Source: Sphingobium limneticum | GTDB taxonomy: Bacteria > Pseudomonadota > Alphaproteobacteria > Sphingomonadales > Sphingomonadaceae | DNA: 64,000 nucleotides | Direction: 5' to 3' | Assembly: GCF_008710155.1 (NCBI RefSeq) | Contig: NZ_VYPZ01000003.1 | Coordinates: 248,001 to 312,000, forward strand | Notes under the pieces: model-generated | Seen by the model: the letters and a program-made list of their open reading frames with translations, nothing else | Databases searched by the model: none | Told to the model about the DNA's origin: nothing | In this document: piece by piece, positions 36,433 through 45,301 of the stretch | Layout of the letters: each line of letters begins with the position of its first letter | How positions within the stretch are numbered: the stretch's first letter is position 1 | Translations under genes and position numbers: made by a program

Positions 36433-36603
36433 ATGCGTGACGAATATGACGACCGGCTGTGGAATGACGGCCGCGAACATGCCAACCATGGCATCGATCA
36501 ACTGATCGCCGCTATCATGCAGGCATTCCGGGCGCTGCATCGCGTACAATGGACATCGCCCTGGAGCGAGAGCCGCGCCAGCGACCGCACCTGCCGCTAT
36601 TAG
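36433..36603 (+). CDS. Small protein of unknown function
   Basis: 56 residues (MRDEYDDRLWNDGREHANHGIDQLI...). The opening MRDE-x3-RLW followed by a His-rich amphipathic helix seems familiar from short sphingomonad proteins of unknown role. AAAGGA is 9 bases before the ATG. A slightly longer reading starts at 36391. It is divergent from the LysR gene and 63 bases before otsB. Confidence 0.5.
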   Translation: MRDEYDDRLWNDGREHANHGIDQLIAAIMQAFRALHRVQWTSPWSESRASDRTCRY

Positions 36604-36666
36604 GAATTTGCTGCGATTGCGAGAAGAGGGGTTGCGGTTTCGTCCGGACACGCCACTCTTAAAGGC

Positions 36667-37422
36667 GTGACCGATACCCTTCTTACCTCCATCGCCCTTC
36701 CCGCTCCTCCCACTGCGCTGCTGGACGGCGCGGCGCTGTTCCTCGATTTCGACGGGACATTGGTGCCGCTGGCCGACACGCCCGATGCCGTCCATGTCGA
36801 CGATGAACTGCTGTCCATGCTAACGCGACTGCGCGACCGGCTGGACGGGCGGCTGGCGATCGTCAGCGGCCGGTCGATTGCGACGTTGCGTGACCTGGGC
36901 TTTGGCGATTTCCTGATGTCCGGCACCCATGGGCTGGAATTCGCGCATCCCGGTGAAGACGTGAAGGCCCCGCCCCGCCTGCCCGCGATCGACGCGGTGG
37001 AGGCCGCCTTCAACGATTTCGTCGCCGACAAGCCGGGCCTGCTGGTCGAACGCAAATCCATCAGCGTGGGCCTGCATTTCCGTGGCGCGCCGATCTGGGG
37101 CGAAGCGGCGGGCGCGCTCGCCGACCTGCTGGCGCGCGATCATGGGCTGGCGCTGCAACATGGCAAGATGCTTTACGAATTGCGCCCCGGCGGCGCGGAC
37201 AAGGGCAGCGCGCTAACCGCTTTGATGCAAGAAGCGCCGATGGCCGGCGGCATCCCCGTCTTCATCGGCGACGACGTCACCGATGAAGAAGGCTTTGCCG
37301 CAGCGGCGCATTTGGGCGGCGCCGGCATATTGGTCGGCACGCCGCGCCCGACATTGGCGTCATTCTCTTTGGAACAGGTTGCCGCCGTCAGGCATTATCT
37401 GATGGAGGGGGCGGCCGGATAG
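36667..37422 (+). CDS. otsB: Trehalose-6-phosphate phosphatase
   Basis: 251-residue HAD phosphatase. The nucleophile loop is LDFDGTLV (Asp27, Asp29), followed by VSGRS, GTHGLE, LRPGGADKG and the late GDDVTDEEGF. It dephosphorylates trehalose 6-phosphate. The start is a GTG at 36667. The stop is TAG, and the next gene lies in the same frame beyond it. With GH15 and otsA it forms a trehalose operon; trehalose protects against osmotic and drying stress. Confidence 0.94.
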   Translation: MTDTLLTSIALPAPPTALLDGAALFLDFDGTLVPLADTPDAVHVDDELLSMLTRLRDRLDGRLAIVSGRSIATLRDLGFGDFLMSGTHGLEFAHPGEDVKAPPRLPAIDAVEAAFNDFVADKPGLLVERKSISVGLHFRGAPIWGEAAGALADLLARDHGLALQHGKMLYELRPGGADKGSALTALMQEAPMAGGIPVFIGDDVTDEEGFAAAAHLGGAGILVGTPRPTLASFSLEQVAAVRHYLMEGAAG

Positions 37423-37551
37423 ATTTCCGGAGCCCTTTTTTGTGACCAACAAATTGGGGGCAGACCGATCCAAGCAGCAAGCGAATCCATCCTGGCCGGA
37501 TCAGAGCGCACGCTCGACCTCTGGCCCGTCGGCAATTGCCAGGCGTCCGCG

Positions 37552-39297
37552 TTGATCGACCGCATGGGCCGCATGGTCTGGGCCTGCGTCCCGCGTGTGG
37601 ACGGCGACCCGGTCTTTTCCGCCCTGCTGGACGACAAGCCATGGGACGATCCGCAATCGCGCGGCTTCTGGGCCATAGAGCTGGAAAATTGCGTCGCGGT
37701 CGAACAACATTATATCCGCAACACCCCCATCCTGGTCACGCGCCAGAGCGATGCGCAGGGCAATGCGATCGAGATTCTGGATTTCTGCCCGCGCCACCGG
37801 CACAAGGGCCGCATGTACCGGCCGGTCGCCTTCATCCGCATCGTGCGGCCGGTGGCAGGTTCTCCCCGCATCCGCGTCAAATTCCGCCCCACGACCAGCT
37901 GGAATGGCGAGAAGGTGCCGATCAGCTATGGTTCCAACCATATTCGCGTCGTCCTGTCCTATATGGCGATGCGCGTGTCCACCAATGCGCCGATCGGCCT
38001 GATCAGCCAGGAAAGCTGGTTCCGGCTGGAGCAGGACGCCCATTTCTTCATGGGACCGGACGAGGGTTTTTCCGACGCGCTGCGCCCCGCGATCGAGCGG
38101 ATGCTGGACGACACGATCCACGAATGGCAGCTGTGGGTCCGAAGCCTGGCCATTCCCGCCGAATGGCAGGAAGCCGTCATCCGGTCCGCCATCACGCTGA
38201 AACTGTGCCAGCATGAGGAAACCGGCGCGATCGTCGCCGCGCTCACCACCTCCATCCCCGAACATGCCGACAGTGGCCGAAACTGGGACTATCGCTACTG
38301 CTGGGTGCGCGACGCTTATTATACCGTCGAAGCACTGAACCGGCTGGGCGCGCTGGACGTGCTGGAATCCTATCTTGTCTACCTCCGCAATATCGTCGAT
38401 GGCGCCAAGGGCGGGCATATCCAGCCGCTCTACGACGTACGCGGCAATGCGACCCTGACCGAGTGGGAGGCGGAAAGCCTGCCCGGCTATCGCGGCATGG
38501 GCCCGGTGCGCGTGGGCAACGCGGCCTATGAACAGATACAGCATGACGCCTACGGCCAGATCGTGCTGTCCTCCGTGCAGGGCTTCATCGACCAGCGGCT
38601 GCTGCGCATGGCCGGCCATGCCGATTTCGAGGCGCTGGAGGCGGTCGGCGAACGCGCCTGGGCGGTCTATGACCAGCCTGACGCAGGCCTGTGGGAATTG
38701 CGCACCCGCGCCCATGTCCACAGCTATAGCGCGGTGATGTGCTGGGCGGCGTGCGATCGCCTGGCCCATGCCGCCGTCGCGCTCGACCTGCCGCTGCGCG
38801 CCGCCCATTGGGAAAACCGCGCCGAAACGATGAAGACGCGCATTCTTGAGGCATCCTGGCGGGAGGATAGCCAGGCCATATCCGCCAATTTCGAGGATGA
38901 TGCGCGCGATGCCTCCCTGCTCCAATTGCTGGACCTGCGCTTCCTGACCGCCGACGATCCGAAATTCATCGGTACGCTGGCCGCCCTGGAGGCGGATCTG
39001 CGCCGGGGCAACGACATGCTCCGCTACAGCGCGCCGGACGATTTCGGCGAGCCGGTGACGGCGTTCAACGTCTGCACCTTCTGGCTGGTCGAGGCGCTGC
39101 ATCGCAGCGGCCGGCGTGAGGAAGCGCGCGAATTGTTCGAGGAAATGCTGTCCCGCCGCACCGCGGCCGGGCTGCTGTCCGAAGATATCGACCCCGTCAG
39201 TGGGGAATTATGGGGGAACTATCCCCAGACCTACTCATTGGTCGGCATCATCAACTGCGCCGTCTTGCTGAGCAAACCGTGGAGCGCCATGCGTTGA
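37552..39297 (+). CDS. Glycoside hydrolase family 15 protein (trehalase/glucoamylase-like); start unclear
   Basis: At least 581 residues with an N-terminal beta-sandwich and an (alpha/alpha)6 barrel. Conserved pieces are WDYRYCWVRDAYYT and, near the second catalytic acid, ELWGNYPQTYSLVG. Family members hydrolyse alpha-glucosides including trehalose. The TTG at 37552 is inside the conserved N-terminus: LDLWPVGNCQASALIDR begins near 37516, upstream of it. No in-frame ATG, GTG or TTG lies between the otsB TAG (37420) and 37552. The true start may be a rare codon (CTG 37492, ATC 37468, ATT 37453), or a frameshift may be present. It overlaps otsA by 4 bases. Confidence 0.85.
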   Translation: MIDRMGRMVWACVPRVDGDPVFSALLDDKPWDDPQSRGFWAIELENCVAVEQHYIRNTPILVTRQSDAQGNAIEILDFCPRHRHKGRMYRPVAFIRIVRPVAGSPRIRVKFRPTTSWNGEKVPISYGSNHIRVVLSYMAMRVSTNAPIGLISQESWFRLEQDAHFFMGPDEGFSDALRPAIERMLDDTIHEWQLWVRSLAIPAEWQEAVIRSAITLKLCQHEETGAIVAALTTSIPEHADSGRNWDYRYCWVRDAYYTVEALNRLGALDVLESYLVYLRNIVDGAKGGHIQPLYDVRGNATLTEWEAESLPGYRGMGPVRVGNAAYEQIQHDAYGQIVLSSVQGFIDQRLLRMAGHADFEALEAVGERAWAVYDQPDAGLWELRTRAHVHSYSAVMCWAACDRLAHAAVALDLPLRAAHWENRAETMKTRILEASWREDSQAISANFEDDARDASLLQLLDLRFLTADDPKFIGTLAALEADLRRGNDMLRYSAPDDFGEPVTAFNVCTFWLVEALHRSGRREEARELFEEMLSRRTAAGLLSEDIDPVSGELWGNYPQTYSLVGIINCAVLLSKPWSAMR

Positions 39298-40700
39298 GCC
39301 GTCTGATCGTCATATCCAACCGGGTCAGTAGACCCAGCAAGACCGGCAACCAGGGCGGCCTGGCCGTCGCTTTGTCTCAGGCCCTGCGCGAAAGCCGGGG
39401 CATCTGGGTCGGCTGGTCGGGCGAAGTGACCGACAATTTCACCGGCCATATCGGCTTTGCCGAAGATGAAGGCGTCAAGACCGCGACGATCGACCTGGAA
39501 GAACAGGATGTCGACGAATATTATAATGGCTATGCCAACAAGACGCTGTGGCCGCTCTTCCATTTCCGCATCGACCTGGCCGAATATGCCCGCGATTTCG
39601 AGGGCGGCTATAATCGCGTCAACAAGCGTTTTGCGGAGACGGCCAGCCCGCTGATCGAGCCGGAAGACGTCATCTGGGTCCATGATTATCACATGATCCC
39701 GCTGGGCCAGATGCTGCGCGACAAGGGGTTGAAGAACCGCATGGGCTTCTTCCTCCACATCCCCTGGCCGCCCACCCGCCTGCTGGTGTCGCTGCCCCAT
39801 CATAGCAAGCTGGTCAGCACCCTCTTCGCCTATGACGTCGTCGGCTTCCATACCGAGGAATGGCTGGAATCCTTCCGCCATTATGTGGAGCGGGAAATGG
39901 GCGGCAAGGTAGACGGCGATTTCGTCACCGTGGGCGATCGCACCATTCAGGCGGTGGCCTGCCCCATCGGCATCAATGCGCAGGAATTTGCGCAGGCCGC
40001 AACCAGCGACGCGGCCAACGAAATGAGCACATTGGTGCGCGCGTCGTTGCAGAACCGCACCATGATCGTCGGCGTCGACCGGCTGGATTATAGCAAGGGT
40101 CTGGAAGAACGGTTCAACGGCTACACCCGTTTCCTGAAGGATCATCCCGAACATCATCGCAAGGTCGTGCTGACCCAGATCGCGCCGCCGTCACGGGGCG
40201 AGGTGGAAAGCTATCAGCAGATCCGCGCCACGCTGGATTCGCTCGCAGGACGGCTGAACGGCGAATATAGCGATGTGGACTGGACCCCGATCCGCTACGT
40301 CAATCAGGGCTATCCGCGCGACAAGCTGGCCGGCATCTATCGCGGCGCGAAGATCGGGCTGGTGACGCCGTTGCGCGACGGCATGAACTTGGTCGCGAAG
40401 GAATATGTCGCGGCGCAGGATCCCGAAGACCCCGGCGTGCTGATCCTGTCCCGCTTCGCCGGCGCGGCGATGCAGCTCAAGGACGCGCTGCTCATCAATC
40501 CCTACAGCCCGGAGGAAATGTCCGACGCGATCCTGCGCGCGCTGGCCATGCCGCTGGACGAGCGCAAGCGGCGCTGGCGCGCGATGATGGACAGCGTGGA
40601 GCAGCAGGATATCAGCTGGTGGCGCCAATGTTTCACCGGCCGGCTGATGGCGGTCGGGCGTGAGGGCGAACCGGCGGAGGTCGAGGAAGTGACCGAATGA
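39294..40700 (+). CDS. otsA: Trehalose-6-phosphate synthase
   Basis: 468-residue GT20 enzyme. It shows RLIVISNRVS, GGLAVALSQAL, VWVHDYHMIPL-type (IWVHDYHMIPL), HIPWPPTRLL, VDRLDYSKGLEERF and RDGMNLVAKEYVA. It joins UDP-glucose and glucose 6-phosphate. The start is the TTG at 39294 (LSRLIVISNR), which overlaps the GH15 stop (TTGA); GGAG lies 9 bases upstream. The order phosphatase, GH15, synthase puts making and breaking of trehalose in one operon. Confidence 0.95.
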   Translation: MSRLIVISNRVSRPSKTGNQGGLAVALSQALRESRGIWVGWSGEVTDNFTGHIGFAEDEGVKTATIDLEEQDVDEYYNGYANKTLWPLFHFRIDLAEYARDFEGGYNRVNKRFAETASPLIEPEDVIWVHDYHMIPLGQMLRDKGLKNRMGFFLHIPWPPTRLLVSLPHHSKLVSTLFAYDVVGFHTEEWLESFRHYVEREMGGKVDGDFVTVGDRTIQAVACPIGINAQEFAQAATSDAANEMSTLVRASLQNRTMIVGVDRLDYSKGLEERFNGYTRFLKDHPEHHRKVVLTQIAPPSRGEVESYQQIRATLDSLAGRLNGEYSDVDWTPIRYVNQGYPRDKLAGIYRGAKIGLVTPLRDGMNLVAKEYVAAQDPEDPGVLILSRFAGAAMQLKDALLINPYSPEEMSDAILRALAMPLDERKRRWRAMMDSVEQQDISWWRQCFTGRLMAVGREGEPAEVEEVTE

Positions 40701-41104
40701 GCCAGCAGGTCCGGCATCTGAGCGTCAGCATCGCCGCGCCCTTCGAGCGCGCCTATGCCTTCGCTCGGCAGCCGGACAATTTCCCGCGCTGGGCGGCCGG
40801 TATGTCCACGGCCCTCCATCATGACGGCGACCATTGGGTGGCGGATACGCCGCAGGGACAGGCGGTGGTGCTGTTCACGCCGCCCAATGATTTCGGCATA
40901 CTCGACCATCATGTTCAGCTTGCGGGGCAAGACGATATCTATATCCCGCTGCGCATGATCGCCCATGGCACGGGCACCGAAGTGATCTTCACCCTGCTGC
41001 GCCAGCCGGCCATGGACGACGCCGCGTTCGAGGCGGATGCGCAGGCGGTGATCGCCGACCTCCACCGGCTCAAGGCACTGCTGGAAGATGAAGGCGTCGG
41101 TTGA
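40697..41104 (+). CDS. SRPBCC-family ligand-binding protein
   Basis: 135 residues. An N-terminal VRHLSVSIAAPFERAYAFARQPDNFPRWA and a C-terminal amphipathic helix (ADLHRLKALLEDE) fit the START/Bet v1-like (SRPBCC) fold. It overlaps otsA by 4 bases (ATGA), so it is the last gene of the trehalose operon. Ligand unknown. Confidence 0.82.
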   Translation: MSQQVRHLSVSIAAPFERAYAFARQPDNFPRWAAGMSTALHHDGDHWVADTPQGQAVVLFTPPNDFGILDHHVQLAGQDDIYIPLRMIAHGTGTEVIFTLLRQPAMDDAAFEADAQAVIADLHRLKALLEDEGVG

Positions 41105-41135
41105 GTGTTGCCGCCGCTCCGTTTAGGCAGCCGCC

Positions 41136-41270
41136 ATGCATAGCGACGATGAAGACGAACCGCGCGGCCTCCTGCCCGCCATCCGCGCCCAATCCGGCGT
41201 CATATTGGGCGTCATTGGCCTGATCGGCTGGTGCGCGATGATCTGGTTCATGTTCGGGGACGTGCTTTAG
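41136..41270 (+). CDS. Tiny single-pass membrane protein
   Basis: 44 residues. An acidic N-terminus (MHSDDEDEPRG) precedes a hydrophobic segment (VILGVIGLIGWCAMIWFMF) ending GDVL. One transmembrane helix is likely. It starts 31 bases after the SRPBCC gene. No convincing Shine-Dalgarno was found. Support is the frame-specific acidic-then-hydrophobic pattern, so it is moderate. Confidence 0.5.
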   Translation: MHSDDEDEPRGLLPAIRAQSGVILGVIGLIGWCAMIWFMFGDVL

Positions 41271-41345
41271 GGGCGGATTTCCCACCGAGCATCGTTGAAC
41301 ATCGGGCAGAGTTTGGAGAGGCCGTTCTGGCCCGGAAAGGCGCCC

Positions 41346-42623
41346 ATGTTCGATCGTCGCAATTTCCTCGGTTCCGCCGTCGCTGCGTCCATCGCCCATC
41401 CGGTCGGCGCGCAGGCGCTCAAGGCCGTGCCGCTGCCCGCCGCCGACCTGCATGGCCGGGATGAGGACGCCTATTGGAAGGCGCTGCGGGCGCAATTCCT
41501 GATCCCGTCCGACGTCGTCAACCTGAATGTCGGCACGGTCGGATCATCGCCGCGCCCCGTGCTGAAGGCGATTTTCGACGGTTTCGCGCAGACCGAACAG
41601 ATGACGCAACCCGGATCGGAGGATTATCCGATCTGGGGCTATGGATCATGGGACCAATATCGCAGGCCCTTCGCCGATTTCATGGGCGCGCGGGTCGAGC
41701 AGATGGCGATCCTGCGCAATTGTACCGAAGCGAACAGCTATGTCGCCAACGGCTTCGACATGAAGGCCGGCGACGAGGTGCTGATCAGCGACGAGGAACA
41801 TGGGTCGGGCGAAATGCCATGGATGCTGCGGTCACGCCGCTATGGCGTGGTCGTCAAGAAATTCGCCATGCCAAAGCCGCCCAAAGATGCTGCGGAGATA
41901 TTGAACCGGATCAACGACGCGATCACGCCCCGGACGCGGATCATCTTCGTCAGCCATATCAGCACGTCGACCGGGGTCGTCCTGCCGGCCAAGGAGATTG
42001 CGGCGCTGGCCCGGTCGAAGGGGATCGTATCGGCGTTCGACGGCGCCCATGCGCCGGGCATGATCAAGTTCGATCTCAATGACATAGGCTGCGACCTTTA
42101 CACCGGATCCATGCATAAATGGCTGTTCGCGACGAAGGGCACCGGCTTCCTCTATCTGCGCGACAAATCGATCATGGACCGCGTGTGGAACACGATCGCA
42201 ACCGGCGGCTACGACGATCCGACACGGATGGCCGACCGCTACATGCAGATCGGATCCTCCTGCATCCCGACGCTGATGGGCCTCAATGCCGCGGTCGATC
42301 TGGCCAACAACATTGGCATGGACCGGATCGAGGCACGCAACCGGATGCTGTGCGATTATATCCATGCCGAGATGATGAAGCGGGGAGCTGAAGACTGGAC
42401 CTCGCCCGACCCGGCGCTGCGCGGCGCGATCGCCACGGTCAATGTGCCCCCGGTGCAGCGGATGGAATTGCAGGACTGGCTGTGGACCCACCACAAGGTG
42501 CGCATTCGCGGCGGCAACCCCAGCAAATTGCGGCTTGCGACCCCCTATTTCCTCCGCAAGGCCGATATCGACCGCTTTCTGGGCCTGTACGACGAATTTC
42601 GGAAGATGAAGGGCATCGCCTGA
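41346..42623 (+). CDS. Class V aminotransferase-like protein with Tat signal (isopenicillin N epimerase-like)
   Basis: 425 residues. The start MFDRRNFLGSAVAASIAHPVGAQA (quoted in part) is a twin-arginine signal with an RRNFLG motif and an AQA cleavage site. The PLP enzyme follows: NCTEAN, HISTSTG, FDGAHAPG and the lysine in SMHKWLF. It resembles isopenicillin N epimerase-like cysteine desulfurase-fold enzymes. An exported PLP enzyme must fold with cofactor in the cytosol, which fits Tat export. The ATG at 41346 is chosen because it gives a complete signal. Substrate unknown. Confidence 0.85.
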   Translation: MFDRRNFLGSAVAASIAHPVGAQALKAVPLPAADLHGRDEDAYWKALRAQFLIPSDVVNLNVGTVGSSPRPVLKAIFDGFAQTEQMTQPGSEDYPIWGYGSWDQYRRPFADFMGARVEQMAILRNCTEANSYVANGFDMKAGDEVLISDEEHGSGEMPWMLRSRRYGVVVKKFAMPKPPKDAAEILNRINDAITPRTRIIFVSHISTSTGVVLPAKEIAALARSKGIVSAFDGAHAPGMIKFDLNDIGCDLYTGSMHKWLFATKGTGFLYLRDKSIMDRVWNTIATGGYDDPTRMADRYMQIGSSCIPTLMGLNAAVDLANNIGMDRIEARNRMLCDYIHAEMMKRGAEDWTSPDPALRGAIATVNVPPVQRMELQDWLWTHHKVRIRGGNPSKLRLATPYFLRKADIDRFLGLYDEFRKMKGIA

Positions 42624-42626
42624 GCC

Positions 42627-42787
42627 CCTTCTCCCCTTGGGGGAGAAGGATATGGAGCCTTACGAGCGCAGCGAGTTAGGCGAAACTGGAAGAGCGGGCC
42701 AGCGCTGCGCCATCTCTCTCTTACAGCTTCGGCCAAGGCAGCACGCTGTGAAGCCTTCGCATCCCTCTCCTCCTCTGGGGACAGGGA
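42627..42787. repeat. Intergenic repeat element between the aminotransferase and purC
   Basis: Begins with a 10-base perfect hairpin (CCTTCTCCCC / GGGGAGAAGG at 42627-42649) and ends with the related CCCTCTCCTCC...GGGGACAGGG near 42763-42786. The inner part has no gene. Shape and sequence resemble the elements at 15.5 and 44.8 kb. The remaining bases to purC (42788-42914) carry the purC leader. Confidence 0.6.
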
Positions 42788-42914
42788 GCAGGGCACAATT
42801 GCACCCCCGCCTACTTTGCTCTATGGGCCGGCCAAGCAGCCCCGGCACCCGCTGATCCTCTCCGATTCGCGTTTGCCGGGGCGTAATGTTTTCTAAGATA
42901 AGACAGGAACGCGC

Positions 42915-43697
42915 ATGGCCCGTCGCCGCCAGATCTACGAAGGCAAGGCAAAGATCCTTTATGAAGGCCCCGAGCCCGGCACGATCATCCAATATTTCAA
43001 GGATGACGCCACCGCCTTCAATGCCCAGAAAAAGGGTACGATTTCCGGCAAGGGCGTGCTGAACAACCGGATTTCCGAGCATATCTTCACCCTGCTCGGT
43101 CAGATCGGCGTGCCGACCCACTTCATCCGCCGCCTCAACATGCGCGAACAGCTGGTTCGTCAGGTCGAAATCGTGCCGATCGAAGTCGTGGTGCGCAACG
43201 TCGCCGCCGGATCGCTCAGCAAGAAGCTGGGCATCGAGGAAGGCACGCAGTTGCCTCGCACGCTGATCGAATATTGCTACAAGGACGATGCGCTGGGCGA
43301 CCCGCTGATCTCCGAAGAGCATATCGCCTGCTTCGGCTGGGCCACGCAGGAAGAGATGCACGACATCGCCGACATGGCGATCCGCATCAACGATTTCATG
43401 TGCGGCCTGTTCGCCGGCATCGGCATCCGCCTGGTCGATTTCAAGCTGGAATTCGGTCGTCTGTATGACGGCGATTACAGCCGCGTCATCCTGGCCGACG
43501 AAATCAGCCCCGATGGTTGCCGCCTGTGGGACATGGCGACCAACGAGAAGCTGGACAAGGATCGCTTCCGCCGCGATCTGGGCGGCGAAGTCGAGGCTTA
43601 TCAGGAAGTTGCGCGCCGCCTTGGCCTGCTGCCCGAAGGGCTGGACACCACCGTCCTCGACCTCGACACGCATCGCAAGAAGCGCGAAAAGGACTGA
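42915..43697 (+). CDS. purC: Phosphoribosylaminoimidazole-succinocarboxamide synthase
   Basis: 260 residues. [11 protein letters not shown] at the start, [17 protein letters not shown] region ([20 protein letters not shown], quoted as 20), [12 protein letters not shown] and [10 protein letters not shown] mark SAICAR synthetase. It couples aspartate to CAIR using ATP in purine synthesis. AGGA lies 7 bases before the ATG. It is separated from purS-purQ by a reverse-strand transporter and two repeats. Confidence 0.96.
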   Translation: MARRRQIYEGKAKILYEGPEPGTIIQYFKDDATAFNAQKKGTISGKGVLNNRISEHIFTLLGQIGVPTHFIRRLNMREQLVRQVEIVPIEVVVRNVAAGSLSKKLGIEEGTQLPRTLIEYCYKDDALGDPLISEEHIACFGWATQEEMHDIADMAIRINDFMCGLFAGIGIRLVDFKLEFGRLYDGDYSRVILADEISPDGCRLWDMATNEKLDKDRFRRDLGGEVEAYQEVARRLGLLPEGLDTTVLDLDTHRKKREKD

Positions 43698-43703
43698 AGA
43701 TAG

Positions 43704-43733
43704 AAAGGCCGGCCACAGCGCCGGCCTTTTTTT
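43704..43733 (+). terminator. Rho-independent terminator after purC
   Basis: Ten-base perfect arms (AAAGGCCGGC / GCCGGCCTTT) with a 6-base loop and a run of seven T, 6 bases past the stop. Confidence 0.93.
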
Positions 43734-43816
43734 CCCCCGCCTAACCCTTCCCCCGTTCGGGCTGAGCCTGTCGAAGCCCCTTATACCAGAATGCGATGAC
43801 ACTGGCTCATAAGCCA

Positions 43817-43882
43817 GTTCCCCGGCGCAGGCCGGGGTCCAGTTCTGAGCGCGGGACTGGACCCCGGCCTGCGCCGGGGAAC
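43817..43882. repeat. Dispersed palindrome, copy 2
   Basis: Perfect 27-base arms (43817-43843 and 43856-43882) with a 12-base spacer. Arms share 24 bases with those at 27063-27122, while the spacers differ. It lies between the purC terminator and the end of the convergent TSUP gene. Confidence 0.9.
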
Positions 43883-43935
43883 GTCTGAACCATAGGTTCC
43901 CACCATTGCTTGTTGGTATAAGGCTATGTTGAACG

Positions 43936-44688
43936 CTACGCCATCAGCGCATCGACGATCAGCTTGAGGCCGAGCAGCACCATCAGCACATAGATGAGCG
44001 TGTAGAAACGCGCCGCGTCCACCCGGCGGACCAGCGCCACGCCGGCAAAGGTCGCGCCGATCGCGACGGGCGCCAGCATCGCCGTCGCCATCAGGTTGCG
44101 CGTGGTGAATTGCCCCAGCGCGGCATAGGCCGGCACCTTCATCCAGTTCATCGCTGCGAACGCCACGGCCGTGGTCCCGACCAGCATGTCGCGCGGCAAC
44201 CGCTTGGGCAGCACCCACATCTGAAAGGGCGGCGACCCGGCATGGGCGATCTGGCTGGTAAAGCCGCTGCCGATGCCGAAGAGGAAGCCCATCCAGTCGG
44301 GCGAGTTGGACGGCAGCACGATCGCCCCGCCCCGCTCGACCCAGAGCCGTTGCAGCCCGAACAGCATCGAAATGGCGCCCAGCGCGCCCAGCACCGTGCT
44401 TTCGGACACCTGCGCGGCGAAGACATAGCCCAGCCCCACGCCCACCGCCATGCCGGGCAGCATGACCTTCAGGATATGGCCGTCCCAGCTTTTGCGGAAC
44501 GCCCAGACGCTGACCACATCCTGCAGGATCAGGATCGGCAGCATGATCGCCGCCCCGCGCACCGGATCGACCCCCAGCGCCATGATCGGCATCGCCAGTG
44601 CCCCCGCCCCGGCAAAGCCACCCTTGGCCAGGCCGGATATGACGACGGCGACGATCGCGCAGGTGAAATAGAGCAGGTCCGGGTTCAT
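43936..44688 (-). CDS. TSUP (TauE/SafE) family membrane transporter
   Basis: 250 residues with seven or eight hydrophobic helices. GLAKGGFAGAGALAMPIMAL near the start and the repeat-related GIGSGFTSQIAHAGSPPFQMW in the middle are the paired TSUP signatures. Members export sulfite, sulfoacetate or related organic anions. The substrate cannot be read. It is the only reverse-strand gene between purC and purS and is flanked by two repeat elements. Confidence 0.88.
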   Translation of the reverse strand: MNPDLLYFTCAIVAVVISGLAKGGFAGAGALAMPIMALGVDPVRGAAIMLPILILQDVVSVWAFRKSWDGHILKVMLPGMAVGVGLGYVFAAQVSESTVLGALGAISMLFGLQRLWVERGGAIVLPSNSPDWMGFLFGIGSGFTSQIAHAGSPPFQMWVLPKRLPRDMLVGTTAVAFAAMNWMKVPAYAALGQFTTRNLMATAMLAPVAIGATFAGVALVRRVDAARFYTLIYVLMVLLGLKLIVDALMA

Positions 44689-44762
44689 CTCGCTCGTCTA
44701 GGGGATGGGCAGGCGAGTGGGAATGGGGGAATTGGGTGGTTGCGAGACGGTCCGATTTTTAG

Positions 44763-44916
44763 CCCTCTCCCGTTTTTCACGGGAGAGGGTTGGGTGAGGG
44801 TCTTCTCTTTCTAAGGCTTGGAAGCAACCTTCGACAAAGAAGGAAGACCCTCACCGACATCGACTAGGCAGCAAGCTGCCAAGTCTCCGTAGCCTCTCCC
44901 GTGAAAACGGGAGAGG
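44763..44916. repeat. Nested inverted-repeat element upstream of the TSUP gene
   Basis: A hairpin at each end: CCCTCTCCCG/CGGGAGAGGG (44763-44789) and CCTCTCCCG/CGGGAGAGG (44893-44916). Between them is a 12-base inverted pair GTGAGGGTCTTC (44794-44805) and GAAGACCCTCAC (44843-44854). It looks like a small non-autonomous element of about 154 bases. Confidence 0.75.
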
Positions 44917-45301
44917 AAGAGCAAATCGTCCGCTTGTGGTCGTTACCAGCCATCGCGCCGCACACGCGACACGCCGCTACCAATGTAGGATTTTATCTGA
45001 TCTATCCTGTCGGATGACCGTCCCGCACCACCCCACGCCGTGCCATCCTGGCGGAAATGCCCCCGGTCGCCGTGACCCACCTGTCGCATGTTCGTCGCGC
45101 TGTTGTGACCTATGTGGCGCGTCACTGACGCGTGCCAGCCGCGCCGCAGGTGCGGCCCTGTGGCATGGGCGGCGCAGTTCGTCTTTTTTCAGGCAGTTTC
45201 CCCGTCCCAGTGACGGTGTGAACTTTGCCCCGCCTTGCGACCGTGACCCTGCAATGACCTTGAAGCTGCGACTCAGCCATGCATGCAGAACGCCGGCCGC
45301 C
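44917..45301. other. Gene-free stretch upstream of purS
   Basis: About 385 bases with no convincing coding signal. Short frames on the plus strand are rich in Cys, Arg and Pro, without homology I recognise. No terminator, riboswitch or promoter stands out. Confidence 0.4.
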
